A stretch of 64,000 bases of DNA from Devosia sp. LC5 (lineage in GTDB: Bacteria; Pseudomonadota; Alphaproteobacteria; Rhizobiales; Devosiaceae): NCBI RefSeq assembly GCF_000735585.1, contig NZ_JNNO01000043.1, positions 150,101-214,100 on the forward strand. Direction: 5' to 3'. Position numbers and translations under genes: made by a program. Below the pieces are notes generated by a model, which saw nothing but the letters and a program-made list of their open reading frames with translations, made no database searches and was not told where the DNA came from. This document shows, in pieces, positions 46,456 to 57,805 of the stretch. Position 1 is the first letter of the stretch, and the number at the start of each line of letters is the position of its first letter.

Positions 46456-46911
46456 ATGCTGCTTCGTTTCTCTTACGACAGATGTCTTCCGATGACCGAT
46501 ATTGACCTCCTCGCCATGACCGATGAGGCCCCGGGCGCCCTGCGTCTGGAGCCGATGCCCGCTTGGGCCGGGCCCAAGGAGGATGATGGCGGCAAGGATG
46601 GCGGGGGAAAGAACGGCACCGAAACCGGGACGATCACCAAGACCCGGCCAAAAACCAAGCGTCCAAACCTTTATCGCGTGCTTTTGCTGAATGACGACTA
46701 CACTCCGATGGAGTTCGTCGTGCTGGTCCTGCAGGATGTGTTCAACAAGACGCGCGAGGAGGCGATGCGCATCATGCTGCATGTTCACCAAAAGGGGGTG
46801 GGTGAATGCGGCGTCTATCCATACGAGGTTGCCGAAACCAAGGTGACCCGCGTCATGGACACTGCACGCAAAAATCAGCATCCGCTGCAATGCGTGATGG
46901 AAAAGCAATAG
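46456..46911 (+). CDS. clpS: ATP-dependent Clp protease adaptor ClpS
   Basis: ClpS delivers N-end-rule substrates to ClpAP. The core (from about residue 65) has [41 protein letters not shown] and [10 protein letters not shown], including the residues that hold the N-degron. The start at 46456 gives 151 residues; ATG at 46492 is equally possible, since a TTAACA-N18-CATAAT promoter candidate (46417-46446) would begin transcription near 46453. The N-terminal extension is Gly/Asp/Lys-rich. clpA follows nine bases later. Confidence 0.93.
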   Translation: MLLRFSYDRCLPMTDIDLLAMTDEAPGALRLEPMPAWAGPKEDDGGKDGGGKNGTETGTITKTRPKTKRPNLYRVLLLNDDYTPMEFVVLVLQDVFNKTREEAMRIMLHVHQKGVGECGVYPYEVAETKVTRVMDTARKNQHPLQCVMEKQ

Positions 46912-46920
46912 GAACATCAT

Positions 46921-49260
<2,340 letters not shown>

Positions 49261-49265
49261 TGCAG

Positions 49266-49292
49266 AAGGCCCGGAGCGATCCGGGCCTTTTT
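49266..49292 (+). terminator. Intrinsic terminator of clpS-clpA
   Basis: AAGGCCCGGA (49266-49275) pairs perfectly with TCCGGGCCTT (49280-49289) around GCGA, followed by a T run to 49292. Confidence 0.88.
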
Positions 49293-49400
49293 GTTTGGTG
49301 GGCAACGGGGACCATTTGGGGCGGTTTGTCGACGCACTGCTTCTGGAAGGTGACGGGCAAAACGAGACGGGTCTACATCGCACTCTCGAACTGCGTCTGT

Positions 49401-50597
49401 CTATGAATCTCGGACGTCCGACGGCCGACGCCGGCTGAGCAAGAACAGGATCAGAAGCGCAGCGAGGGAGCATATTGTGGCGACACCAAGGAGAGCTTGG
49501 CTTCCAAACCTGGTGAGTAAACCAACAAGGATTGGAGGGGACGCGGCAGAAATCAGGTTGAGTGGCAACGCGATGCGCGAAGTTGCCTTCGCGAACTCTG
49601 CTTTGTCATAAAAAACCAGGGGGATTGTGGCCCGGGATACGGCTAGAGCGCCGCTGCCCAAGCCATAGAGCAGAATGAAGCCGCCGATTGTCCAGTACGT
49701 GGCGTCGCCGAAGATGAGTAGGAGCATGGCGAGAGGCAGGCCGGCACCGGCGACGAGCCCGGTCGTGATGCCGTCCCATCGCCCACCACCGATAAAGTCC
49801 AATCCGCGAGCACACACTTGAATGACGCCCAGCAGCGAGCCAAACGCAATGGCTTGCGACGTCGGTAGTCCCTCGGCTTGCAGGAGTTCTATTAGTACGG
49901 CAGCTAACCCAAAGGTCACAAAGGCATTCAGTGCAATGGCAATCACCATCAGCACGAACGTGCTTTTGCGCGGGATAGTCGCGGCAACCGCCGCTGCTAA
50001 CGTGGCTTGCGCGCTCGCGGATGACCGTTGCGGCAAGCCGAAGAAATAGAGCGGCACGCACACGAACACCATCACCGCACCGTAAGTGAGGCAGGCGCCA
50101 CGCCAGCCAAATGTTTCCGAAAGGAATGCCGTGGTCGGCCAGAAGATACTGCTGGACAGGCCGGTCACCAGCATGAGGGCGCCGATGGCACTCTTGGCGC
50201 TAGGGCCGGCGACTTCATTGAGCATGATATATGCGGCAGTGGTCAGCGTCGCACTGCCGGCTATGCCAAGGAGTGCCCAAGCGATAAAGTAAAGCACCGC
50301 GCCGTCGGAAACCGACAGCATAAAAAAGCCAAGCGCGGCGAGAGTGCCTCCAGCAATCATTATCTTGGGGACGCCAGTCTGTGCGAAGGCGGGCGTAAGC
50401 AAGGGCGAGCATAAACCCATGACGACGTATAGGATTGAGCTACCAGCAAAAACTGCTGATAGGTCCAAGTCGAGGTCGGTTGCAACCTGCCTTCCAATTA
50501 CGGCCGGAAGGCTAACCGTACCCCACCCTATGACTTGCGTTATCGCGAGTACAAAGAGGGTACGGATGATTTTTGCATCAAAGCCCGAAAAACGCAT
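49401..50597 (-). CDS. MFS transporter
   Basis: The 398-residue protein has about 12 hydrophobic segments and begins MRFSGFDAKIIRTLFVLAITQVIGWGTVSLPAVIG, like the oxalate/formate-type and cyanate-type MFS groups. It lacks the strict motif A of drug exporters. Codon usage looks less GC-biased at third positions than the neighbours, which hints at later acquisition. Substrate unknown. It shares its strand with hxlR-like gene upstream, across a 194-nt gap. Confidence 0.85.
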   Translation of the reverse strand: MRFSGFDAKIIRTLFVLAITQVIGWGTVSLPAVIGRQVATDLDLDLSAVFAGSSILYVVMGLCSPLLTPAFAQTGVPKIMIAGGTLAALGFFMLSVSDGAVLYFIAWALLGIAGSATLTTAAYIMLNEVAGPSAKSAIGALMLVTGLSSSIFWPTTAFLSETFGWRGACLTYGAVMVFVCVPLYFFGLPQRSSASAQATLAAAVAATIPRKSTFVLMVIAIALNAFVTFGLAAVLIELLQAEGLPTSQAIAFGSLLGVIQVCARGLDFIGGGRWDGITTGLVAGAGLPLAMLLLIFGDATYWTIGGFILLYGLGSGALAVSRATIPLVFYDKAEFAKATSRIALPLNLISAASPPILVGLLTRFGSQALLGVATICSLAALLILFLLSRRRPSDVRDS

Positions 50598-50791
50598 TGC
50601 CCGACCATCTCAAACAGATCGCTGCTCTATCAGGTTCGGGATATCAAGTAGATGACACCTGTTGATCGATCACGCCGTTGGACAATCCGCGCTCGATGCA
50701 ATGGCAAGCCGCGTCCGGATCTGGGTGTGATCAGCGCGACTTGGAATGGCTGAGGGGGTCGGGAACAGCCATTGGACCCTCGGAGCTCCGC

Positions 50792-51172
50792 TCAGGGGCA
50801 AACCTGGAGGTGCTCGCGCTCCTCATCCGAGCTGAAGCCCATCCCCCAATTGCGCATGCTGAGCAATACCGGCTCGAGCGAGCGGCCGAGTTCTGTCAGC
50901 TCATACTCAACCCGTGGCGGCACTTCAGGATAAACGATGCGGTTGATCACCCCATCGCGCTCCAGTTCGCGCAACTGCAGCGTCACCATGCGTGCGGTCG
51001 CATTTGGAACCATCCGGCACAGTGCATTGAAGCGCAATTTGCCGTCGAGCAGGTGAAACAGGATCACCGGTTTCCACAGCCCTCCGATCACCGAAAGGGT
51101 CACTTCCACCGCGCAACCGGTGCGGCCGGCTCTGCGGCGTGGGCGGGTCAGGATAGGGGTGCTATCATTCAT
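50792..51172 (-). CDS. HxlR-family transcriptional regulator
   Basis: The ATG at 51172 gives 126 residues; an upstream start at 51214 adds 14 and would cover the likely operator. The winged-helix core reads CAVEVTLSVIGGLWKPVILFHL, LRFNALCRMVPNATARMVTLQLRELERDGVI and VEYELTELGRSLEPVL. The single Cys just before the domain is where redox- or electrophile-sensing HxlR proteins react. It is divergent from a quinone reductase gene, a common pairing, and probably controls it. Confidence 0.9.
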   Translation of the reverse strand: MNDSTPILTRPRRRAGRTGCAVEVTLSVIGGLWKPVILFHLLDGKLRFNALCRMVPNATARMVTLQLRELERDGVINRIVYPEVPPRVEYELTELGRSLEPVLLSMRNWGMGFSSDEEREHLQVCP

Positions 51173-51200
51173 GATAGTACATGTTGCCTTTGTACGTACT
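51162..51200. promoter_or_regulatory. Candidate operators between the HxlR gene and the quinone reductase gene
   Basis: Two overlapping palindromes are present. CTATCAT-TC-ATGATAG is perfect at 51162-51177 and covers the hxlR-like start codon. AGTAC (51176-51180) and GTACT (51196-51200) enclose GTACA-N9-TGTAC (51177-51195). Such spaced repeats suit a dimeric winged-helix repressor. Confidence 0.5.
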
Positions 51201-51255
51201 GTTCCTGGATGCATTGAAGACCTAGTTTAGGCTGGGAAACAAGAGGAACCTGCAA

Positions 51256-52242
51256 ATGAAAGCTGCCTGGTATTCAAGCAAGGGTGCCGCCCGCGACGTA
51301 TTGCAAGTCGGCGAGTTGCCGGCGCCACAGCCCGCGCCTGGCGAAGTGCTGATCCGCGTCCGCGCCTCGGGGGTCAATCCGTCCGACACCAAGGGTCGCA
51401 GCGGCAGCGGCGCCCCGGCCTTCCCTCAGGTCGTGCCCAATCAGGACGGCGCCGGTGAAATCGTCGCCGTGGGCTCGCCCGAACTCGAAAGCCGTATCGG
51501 TGAGCGCGTCTGGTTCTACGAGTCCCAGCTTGGCCGCTGGAACGGGTCCGCCGCCGAATATACCACGCTCCCCGCCTGGAAAGCCGTACACCTGCCCGAT
51601 GGCGTCAGCTTCGAAGAGGGTGCCTGCCTTGGTATTCCCGCCATGACCGCCTATCGCTGTGTGTTCGTCGATGGTCCGGTCACTGGCAAAACCGTGTTCG
51701 TTTCCGGTGGTGCCGGCGCGGTCGGCCGTTACGCCATCCAGTTCGCCAAGCTCGGTGGCGCCCGCGTCATCGCCTCGGTCGGCAATGACGAGGCCGCCGC
51801 ATCAGCCACCGCGGCCGGCGCGGATCTGGTTCTCAACCGCCATACTGATGATCTGCCTGCCCGTATCGCCGCCTTCACTGGGGATAGCAAGGGCAGGGGT
51901 GTCGACCGTTTCGTCGAAGTCGCCTTCGGCGCCAATCTCGAGCTGATCGGCAAGACCCTGGCGCCCAGCGGCGTTGTGGCTACCTATGCCAGCGATGCCG
52001 TGCCTGAGCCCACCCTGCCATTCTGGCCGATGATCTTTCTCGACGCCACGATCCGCTTTGTACTTGTCTATGTCATGCCCGCCGAGGCCCATCTCGAAGC
52101 CGCCGCCGGCATCAACGCCGCGCTTGAGGCCAATCAGCTAACCCACCAGATCGGCCGCGTCCTGACCCTCGGGGACATCGTCGTCGCTCACGAAGCAGTC
52201 GAACGCGGTGAACTCGGCAAGACGATTATTACGCTGGGCTGA
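51256..52242 (+). CDS. NADPH:quinone reductase (zeta-crystallin-like MDR protein)
   Basis: The 328-residue product has the MDR layout: GroES-like domain (ASGVNPSDTKGRSG, VVPNQDGAGEIVAVG) and Rossmann domain with VFVSGGAGAVGRYAIQFAKLGG for NADPH. No catalytic-zinc cysteine/histidine set is seen, as in quinone reductases. It should reduce quinones or enones. The divergent HxlR regulator and intergenic palindromes suggest induction by electrophiles. Confidence 0.92.
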   Translation: MKAAWYSSKGAARDVLQVGELPAPQPAPGEVLIRVRASGVNPSDTKGRSGSGAPAFPQVVPNQDGAGEIVAVGSPELESRIGERVWFYESQLGRWNGSAAEYTTLPAWKAVHLPDGVSFEEGACLGIPAMTAYRCVFVDGPVTGKTVFVSGGAGAVGRYAIQFAKLGGARVIASVGNDEAAASATAAGADLVLNRHTDDLPARIAAFTGDSKGRGVDRFVEVAFGANLELIGKTLAPSGVVATYASDAVPEPTLPFWPMIFLDATIRFVLVYVMPAEAHLEAAAGINAALEANQLTHQIGRVLTLGDIVVAHEAVERGELGKTIITLG

Positions 52243-52353
52243 AGGGTGGGGGGCTCAAGGCAGGTTGCACATCGGCAAGCCCCGCAGCCGCAGTAGCAGC
52301 AGGCCGAGGCTGAGTTGGGGCGTGGGCGTCATGGCCGAAAACGAATCCTGTAT

Positions 52354-52845
52354 TCAGGCCGGCTTGCGGCTCGACCAGTAGAGCAGCGCACCGGCGGCAA
52401 GCAGCACGACCATGCCGATATGCGGGCCGATATTGATCAGGTTCCCGGGCGAGCCGGCCGAGGACAGCGCGCGGTTGACCTCGGCGAACTGGGCAGCGGC
52501 AGGGGAAAGAAACCAGCCGAACAGCACTGTGACTACGCTGGCAACCAGACCCGCTAGCGAGAGGATATTGCGATAGGGCGCCAGCTGGGTGACGCGACCC
52601 GAGGCGGCGGCTGCAACGAAAATCAGTAGCGCCAGCCAGGCGACCCAGCCGGCCGCGGCAAAGCCGTTGAAGCTGCCGGATTGGTCAAGGCCCAGGCCCA
52701 TATTGGTCGAGATGCTGACAAAGGGGAGCAGCAGGCCGAGCAGCGCCAGCACGGTGGCGGAAGCGGCTAGGCCAAAGCCGGTTCCGGTGGCCAGCGTGAC
52801 CAGTTGCTGCAGGGTGACTTGTGGGGTGGTGTTCGGCTCGGACAT
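52354..52845 (-). CDS. Uncharacterised four-span membrane protein
   Basis: The 163-residue product begins MSEPNTTPQVTLQQLVTLA and has four hydrophobic segments (about 25-45, 65-85, 92-115 and 138-155). A periplasmic or cytoplasmic loop AQFAEVNRALSSAGSPGN lies between the last two, and it ends YWSSRKPA. No family was recognised. It is convergent with the quinone reductase gene. Confidence 0.75.
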   Translation of the reverse strand: MSEPNTTPQVTLQQLVTLATGTGFGLAASATVLALLGLLLPFVSISTNMGLGLDQSGSFNGFAAAGWVAWLALLIFVAAAASGRVTQLAPYRNILSLAGLVASVVTVLFGWFLSPAAAQFAEVNRALSSAGSPGNLINIGPHIGMVVLLAAGALLYWSSRKPA

Positions 52846-53014
52846 TGAATCAATCCAATCGCTGAGATGACAATCTCATTATCACGGAAGCGTCAGTGTT
52901 GGTCGAGGACCATTTTGCGGCGCCGGACGATCTCGCGGTGAACAGTCCGGCAACCTTTCCTAATGATTTGCTAACCAAATGTGCGCAATCCCCGCTGTTC
53001 CCGCTACTCCCACT

Positions 53015-53043
53015 GGACAGGAACAAAGGATGAACTTATAAGA
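53015..53043 (+). promoter_or_regulatory. Candidate sigma-70-type promoter of the 32-residue ORF (and perhaps dnaE)
   Basis: TGGACA (53015-53020) and TATAAG (53038-53043) are exactly 17 bases apart. Transcription would begin near 53050, just before the ribosome binding site of the small ORF. Confidence 0.55.
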
Positions 53044-53069
53044 ACATTATAGCAACACGGGAGATGCAG

Positions 53070-53168
53070 ATGCTCACTTTCATCAAGGACTTCGCCGCAT
53101 TCGTTACGCTCGGGGCCTTCACTATCGGCTCGCTAACCTGGATGGATGTGCTGACCCGACTCGTGTGA
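53070..53168 (+). CDS. 32-residue single-span membrane microprotein
   Basis: The ATG at 53070 lies seven bases after GGGAG, downstream of a good promoter. The 32-codon ORF reads MLTFIKDFAAFVTLGAFT and continues with IGSLTWMDVLTRLV, a mostly hydrophobic helix of membrane-spanning length with charged ends. A second in-frame ATG at 53064 is too close to the site. Function unknown. dnaE follows 79 nt later on the same strand. Confidence 0.6.
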   Translation: MLTFIKDFAAFVTLGAFTIGSLTWMDVLTRLV

Positions 53169-53247
53169 CGCTGCCCTGTGGATTGCGGCGCCAAACGGTT
53201 TCGCGTTCCGCCGCGGCCTGTCACAAAGGCAGGCTAGGAGAGCATTC

Positions 53248-56200
53248 ATGAGCGGCCCCGGCTTCATCCATCTTCACGTCCATTCTGCCTATTCGCTGCT
53301 GGAAGGCGCATTGCAGCTGGACACGATTCTCAAGCTGGCCAAGGCGGACAATCAGCCCGCTTTGGGCATTTCAGACACGAGCAACCTGTTCGGGGCGCTG
53401 GAATTTTCGGAAAAGGCCAGCGGCAAGGGCATTCAGCCGCTGATCGGGGTGGAACTGCCAATCGACTTTGCCGCCAGCGAGGAGCGCGTCAGCGAGCGCG
53501 GCCATGTGGCCTGGTCGGGCAAATCCAGCGTCGTGTTGATGGCGCAGACCGAATTGGGGTTTGAAAATCTCTCCCGCCTGGTATCGCGCGCCTATCTCGA
53601 TGGTGAAGGCGGCGCGGCTACGGCGCGGCTCGACTGGCTCAGCCGGGAAGGGCTGGAAGGCCTGATCTGCCTCAGTGGTGGTCCCGAAGGAGCGATCGAT
53701 ATGGCCTTCGCCCAGGGGCAGGACGCCAATGCCACGCGCCGGCTTGACCGGCTGGCCGCGCTGTTCGGGGATCGTTTCTATATCGAATTGCAGCGGCACG
53801 GCCGCCCCCAGGAGGCCGCCGTCGAGCCGCGGCTAGTGGACTATGCCTATCGCAAGGGCATTCCGCTGGTAGCGACTAATGAGCCCTTTTTCAAATCGAT
53901 TGCTGAGGCCGAGGCGCATGATGCCTTGCTCGCGATTGCCGGGGGCACGGTGATTGCACAGACCGAGCGGCGCAAGCTCAACGACCAATATTATTTCAAG
54001 ACGCGGGCCGAGATGGTGGCGCTGTTCTCGGATTTGCCCGAAGCGCTGGATTCGACGGTCGAGATCGCCCGGCGTATTGCCTATCGGCCGCTCAAGCGCA
54101 AGCCGATCCTGCCCAAATTCGCGGCTGCGCCCGATTTGAGCGAGGACGAGGCGGTGGCCGCCGAGGCGCAGGCTTTGCGTGAGATGGCGGTAAGCGGGCT
54201 GGAAAGCCGGTTCAAGACCGGGGTGATCGACCCGACCAAGACCGAGCAGGAATATCGCGATCGGCTGGAATTCGAGCTCAACATCATCCAGTCGATGAAA
54301 TTTCCCGGCTATTTCCTTATTGTGGCTGATTTTATCCGCTGGGCAAAATCTCAGGGTATTCCGGTGGGACCGGGCCGAGGCTCGGGTGCGGGCTCGCTGG
54401 TAGCCTATGCAACCACTATCACGGACCTCGATCCGCTGCGCTACAATTTGCTGTTCGAACGCTTCCTCAATCCGGAACGCGTGTCGATGCCGGACTTTGA
54501 TATCGACTTCTGCCAGGACCGCCGCGAAGAGGTGATCCGCTATGTGCAGAGCAAATACGGCTTTGAGCAGGTGTCGCAGATCATCACCTTCGGAACGCTA
54601 CAGGCGCGCGCCGTGCTGCGCGATGTGGGGCGTGTGCTGCAAATGCCCTATGGGCAGGTGGACCGGCTGTGCAAGCTGGTGCCGGCCAATCCGACCGATC
54701 CGTGGTCGATCGAACGGACGATGAATGAGGAATCCCAGTTCCGCCGCATGGTCGAGGATGACGAGACTGTGGGCGAATTGGTGGCCATCGCCAAGAACCT
54801 GGAAGGGCTGTTCCGGCACGCTTCGACCCACGCGGCCGGCATCATTATCGGCGACCGGCCCTTGCAGGATCTGGCCCCGCTCTATCGCGATCCGCGCTCT
54901 GATATGCCGGTTTGCCAATATAATATGAAATGGAGCGAGGCGGCGGGGCTGGTCAAGTTCGACTTTCTTGGCCTCAAGACGCTGACCACGATCCAATATG
55001 CCGTCAACATGGTCAACCAGGACGGCGGCAGCCTCCGGATCGAGGATATCTCGATCGACGACGAGCCGACCTACAAGCTCTACCAAAGCGGGGATACGTT
55101 CGGCGTCTTCCAGGTGGAAGGCGGCGGTATGCGGCGCGCGCTGGTCGATATGAAGCCCGACCGTTTCGAGGATATCATCGCTCTGGTGGCGCTCTACCGC
55201 CCCGGTCCGATGGACAATATTCCCCTGTTCTGCGCTCGCAAGCGCGGTGACGAGGAGATTGAGTATCCCCATGATGCGCTGAAATCGGTGCTCGACGAAA
55301 CCTATGGCATCATCGTTTACCAGGAGCAGGTGATGCAGATCGCCCAGTTGCTCTCGGGCTATTCGTTGGGCGAAGCCGATATGCTGCGCCGCGCCATGGG
55401 CAAGAAGATCAAGGCGGAAATGGATGCGCAGCGCGAGCGTTTCCGCGACGGCGCGATCAAGTTCGGGCTGACCAAGAACCTGGCCGATACCATTTTCGAC
55501 CTGCTCGCCAAGTTTGCCAATTACGGCTTCAACAAGAGCCACGCGGCGACCTATGCGCTGGTGAGTTACCAGACCGCCTATCTCAAGGCGCATCATCCGC
55601 ATGAGTTCTTTGCGGCCTCGATGACGCTCGACATGGGCAATACTGACAAACTCTCCGAGTTCCGCCGCGAGGCGGGCAAGAAGGGCATCGAGATCGTGCC
55701 GCCTTGCGTCAACAAGTCGGACGTCCTGTTCTCGGTCAAGGACAAGACGGTTCTTTATGGGCTCTGCGCCGTCAAGGGTGTGGGCCGGCAGGTGGCAGAG
55801 CACATCGTGGAAGTGCGCGGCGATAAGCCCTTCAAAGACTTGGGTGATTTCGCGCGGCGCGTCGATCCGCGTATGATGAACAAGCGGACGCTGGAAACGC
55901 TGGTCAGCGCGGGGGCGTTCGATGAATTGGCGCCGCGGCGCGAACTGGCTTTTGCCGCCATCGAAACGGTGATCGGCACGGCCCAGGCATTGGCGAGCGA
56001 GCGCAATGAGGGGCAGTGGAACATGTTCGACACCGGCGAGCCGGAGCCGTTCAAGCTGCCGGCCGGGGTGCCGGCCTGGACCACGACCGAGCGCGCTGAC
56101 CGCGAATTGGCGGCCATCGGCTTCCATCTGTCGGCGCATCCGCTGGATGCTTATTCGGATCTGTTCGAGCGGATGCGGGTGCAGCGCTGGAGCGATTTCG

Positions 56201-56703
56201 AGCGGGCAGTGAAGGATGGCGCGTCGGCCGGCCGGCTGGCCGGGACCATTGCCGCGCGGCAGGACCGGCGTACGCGCAAGGGCACGCCGATGATGATCCT
56301 GACCCTGTCGGATCAAAGCGGCAGCTACGAATGTATCGCCTTTTCCGAGCAGATCAACGAATTCGGCAGTCTCTTGCAGCCAGGCAAGTCGGTGATCCTT
56401 ATGGTGGGCGCGGACGAGCGCGCCGAGGGGATCAGCGTGCGACTGCTATCGGCCGAAGCGATTGACGGCATTGCCGAAAAGGTCGACCGGCGGCTGACCG
56501 TGTTTGCCGCCGACGCCAAGGCGCTGGGCCCGATCAGCAGCCAGCTCAAGCGGGGCGGGGAAGGCTCGGTCAATTTCGTGGTAATCCGTGACGGCGGTGC
56601 GCGCGAATACGAGATCGAACTGCCCGGGAGCTATCGGCTGACGGCAGAAGTAGCCGGCGGCATCAAGGCGCTTGATGGCGTGACGGATGTGCGGTTCCAC
56701 TGA
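53248..56703 (+). CDS. dnaE: DNA polymerase III alpha subunit
   Basis: The 1151-residue product is the replicative polymerase. The PHP domain starts with FIHLHVHSAYSLLEGA. The polymerase core has GPGRGSGAGSLVAYA, the catalytic MPDFDIDFCQDRR (Asp416, Asp418) and a third aspartate at Asp572 (LVKFDFLGLKTLT). The tau-contacting region and OB domain (SGQ-like RLAGTIAARQDRRTRKGTPMM) follow. The TGA overlaps the start of the VOC gene (ATG at 56703). Confidence 0.97.
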   Translation: MSGPGFIHLHVHSAYSLLEGALQLDTILKLAKADNQPALGISDTSNLFGALEFSEKASGKGIQPLIGVELPIDFAASEERVSERGHVAWSGKSSVVLMAQTELGFENLSRLVSRAYLDGEGGAATARLDWLSREGLEGLICLSGGPEGAIDMAFAQGQDANATRRLDRLAALFGDRFYIELQRHGRPQEAAVEPRLVDYAYRKGIPLVATNEPFFKSIAEAEAHDALLAIAGGTVIAQTERRKLNDQYYFKTRAEMVALFSDLPEALDSTVEIARRIAYRPLKRKPILPKFAAAPDLSEDEAVAAEAQALREMAVSGLESRFKTGVIDPTKTEQEYRDRLEFELNIIQSMKFPGYFLIVADFIRWAKSQGIPVGPGRGSGAGSLVAYATTITDLDPLRYNLLFERFLNPERVSMPDFDIDFCQDRREEVIRYVQSKYGFEQVSQIITFGTLQARAVLRDVGRVLQMPYGQVDRLCKLVPANPTDPWSIERTMNEESQFRRMVEDDETVGELVAIAKNLEGLFRHASTHAAGIIIGDRPLQDLAPLYRDPRSDMPVCQYNMKWSEAAGLVKFDFLGLKTLTTIQYAVNMVNQDGGSLRIEDISIDDEPTYKLYQSGDTFGVFQVEGGGMRRALVDMKPDRFEDIIALVALYRPGPMDNIPLFCARKRGDEEIEYPHDALKSVLDETYGIIVYQEQVMQIAQLLSGYSLGEADMLRRAMGKKIKAEMDAQRERFRDGAIKFGLTKNLADTIFDLLAKFANYGFNKSHAATYALVSYQTAYLKAHHPHEFFAASMTLDMGNTDKLSEFRREAGKKGIEIVPPCVNKSDVLFSVKDKTVLYGLCAVKGVGRQVAEHIVEVRGDKPFKDLGDFARRVDPRMMNKRTLETLVSAGAFDELAPRRELAFAAIETVIGTAQALASERNEGQWNMFDTGEPEPFKLPAGVPAWTTTERADRELAAIGFHLSAHPLDAYSDLFERMRVQRWSDFERAVKDGASAGRLAGTIAARQDRRTRKGTPMMILTLSDQSGSYECIAFSEQINEFGSLLQPGKSVILMVGADERAEGISVRLLSAEAIDGIAEKVDRRLTVFAADAKALGPISSQLKRGGEGSVNFVVIRDGGAREYEIELPGSYRLTAEVAGGIKALDGVTDVRFH

Positions 56704-57101
56704 TGCTTGGGCATGTCTCGCTCGGTGTGCGCGACCTGGTACGAACCGCCATATTCTATGACGCCGTGCTTGCCGCGCTGGGATATGTGCGGCTTTGGAC
56801 CGGCGAGGACGGCCTGGGCTATGGCAGCGCCGGTGGCGGAGAGAAGCTCAATATTTTCGAGCGAGCAGGGGCCTCGCCACCCGGCGAGGGATTTCATCTG
56901 GCGTTCGAGGCGCCAGACAGAGCCGGAGTGGATCGCTTCCACGCCGCAGCCTTGGCCCATGGCGGCATGGACGCCGGCACACCGGGCCTGCGGCCGCACT
57001 ATGGCGCGCGTTATTATGCGGCCTTCGTTGTCGATCCGGAGGGCACAGGCTTGAAGCGGTGCATCAGTAGTGCCCCTTCCGTCTGTAGTGCGCTGTTTTA
57101 G
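56703..57101 (+). CDS. VOC/glyoxalase-superfamily protein
   Basis: The 132-residue product begins MLGHVSLGVRDLVRTAIFYDAVLAALGY, the beta-alpha-beta repeat of the VOC superfamily, and has FHLAFEAPDRAGVDRFHAAALAHGG and YYAAFVVDPEGTGLK. His and Glu positions for a metal are only partly clear. Substrate unknown. It overlaps the dnaE stop by one base, so it is probably coupled to dnaE. Confidence 0.88.
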   Translation: MLGHVSLGVRDLVRTAIFYDAVLAALGYVRLWTGEDGLGYGSAGGGEKLNIFERAGASPPGEGFHLAFEAPDRAGVDRFHAAALAHGGMDAGTPGLRPHYGARYYAAFVVDPEGTGLKRCISSAPSVCSALF

Positions 57102-57184
57102 CTAGGATTTACGAGGGCCGGCGAGGCGCCCAGGCTCGGCGGAGAGGAAGGCGGCCATTCTGGCCTCACCTCTGCGGGCGACGT

Positions 57185-57661
57185 TTACGCCGACGCTCCA
57201 CGGTACTTCGCCAGTTTTGTACGTGCGTTTTCGTTTCGAGCCAAATTGGCCAATTCGGATGGCACGACGCGCCGGCCAACTGGCCACAACGATATGCCGG
57301 CGAGCTTGAATGATTGCAGGCCGAACGGGATGCCTATCAACGTGAGGCAGCACAAAACGCCGGCTACAAGATACGCCAGGAAAAGCAAGAAGCCGAATGT
57401 GCAGGCCCAGATCACGTTGACAATAAGGCCCACGGTGCCGGTAACCGCTGTGGTTGCACTCAAGCCCTTGCCGTCAAGCTCTCTGATGTGAACAACATCC
57501 TTGCCGAATGGCCATGCGGAAAGCTGAGCCATCTGTAGCGCCGCGATAGTCAGCGGGATACCAATGATCGATAGTGCGAATACGGCTGCCCCAAGCAGCC
57601 ATAGCAGCGCGGTATACCACCCGCCCAAGACAAACCAGATAACGTTTCCTGCAAATCGCAT
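57185..57661 (-). CDS. YccF-family inner-membrane protein
   Basis: The ATG at 57661, six bases after GGGG, gives 158 residues; a GTG at 57673 is also in frame. Two copies of the YccF domain are visible: NVIWFVLGGWYTALLWLL to SAWPFGKDVV (about 5-60) and IVNVIWACTFGFLLFLAYL to SLWPVGRRVV (about 78-135), each ending in a hydrophobic helix and the WPxG motif. The family has unknown function. Confidence 0.87.
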   Translation of the reverse strand: MRFAGNVIWFVLGGWYTALLWLLGAAVFALSIIGIPLTIAALQMAQLSAWPFGKDVVHIRELDGKGLSATTAVTGTVGLIVNVIWACTFGFLLFLAYLVAGVLCCLTLIGIPFGLQSFKLAGISLWPVGRRVVPSELANLARNENARTKLAKYRGASA

Positions 57662-57805
57662 ATTCAGCCCCACGCGTCATCTTCGACGCTCAACTCTTTT
57701 ATTCAGAGAATTGATTTCATGAAACGGCATTCATCGGATTTGTTGTGAAGTGGAGTGGTGGCGGTGTATTTTCGAGGATCGGGCGCATCCCCCCTTCACA
57801 ATGCA

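Larger units (their letters stand above)
52846..53247. other. 402-bp region before dnaE with promoter and microprotein gene
   Basis: This region holds a small palindrome TGAGAT-N4-ATCTCA (52863-52878) near the start of the membrane-protein gene, a good promoter (53015-53043) and a 32-codon ORF (53070-53168). The remaining 79 bases lead to dnaE. Confidence 0.55.
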
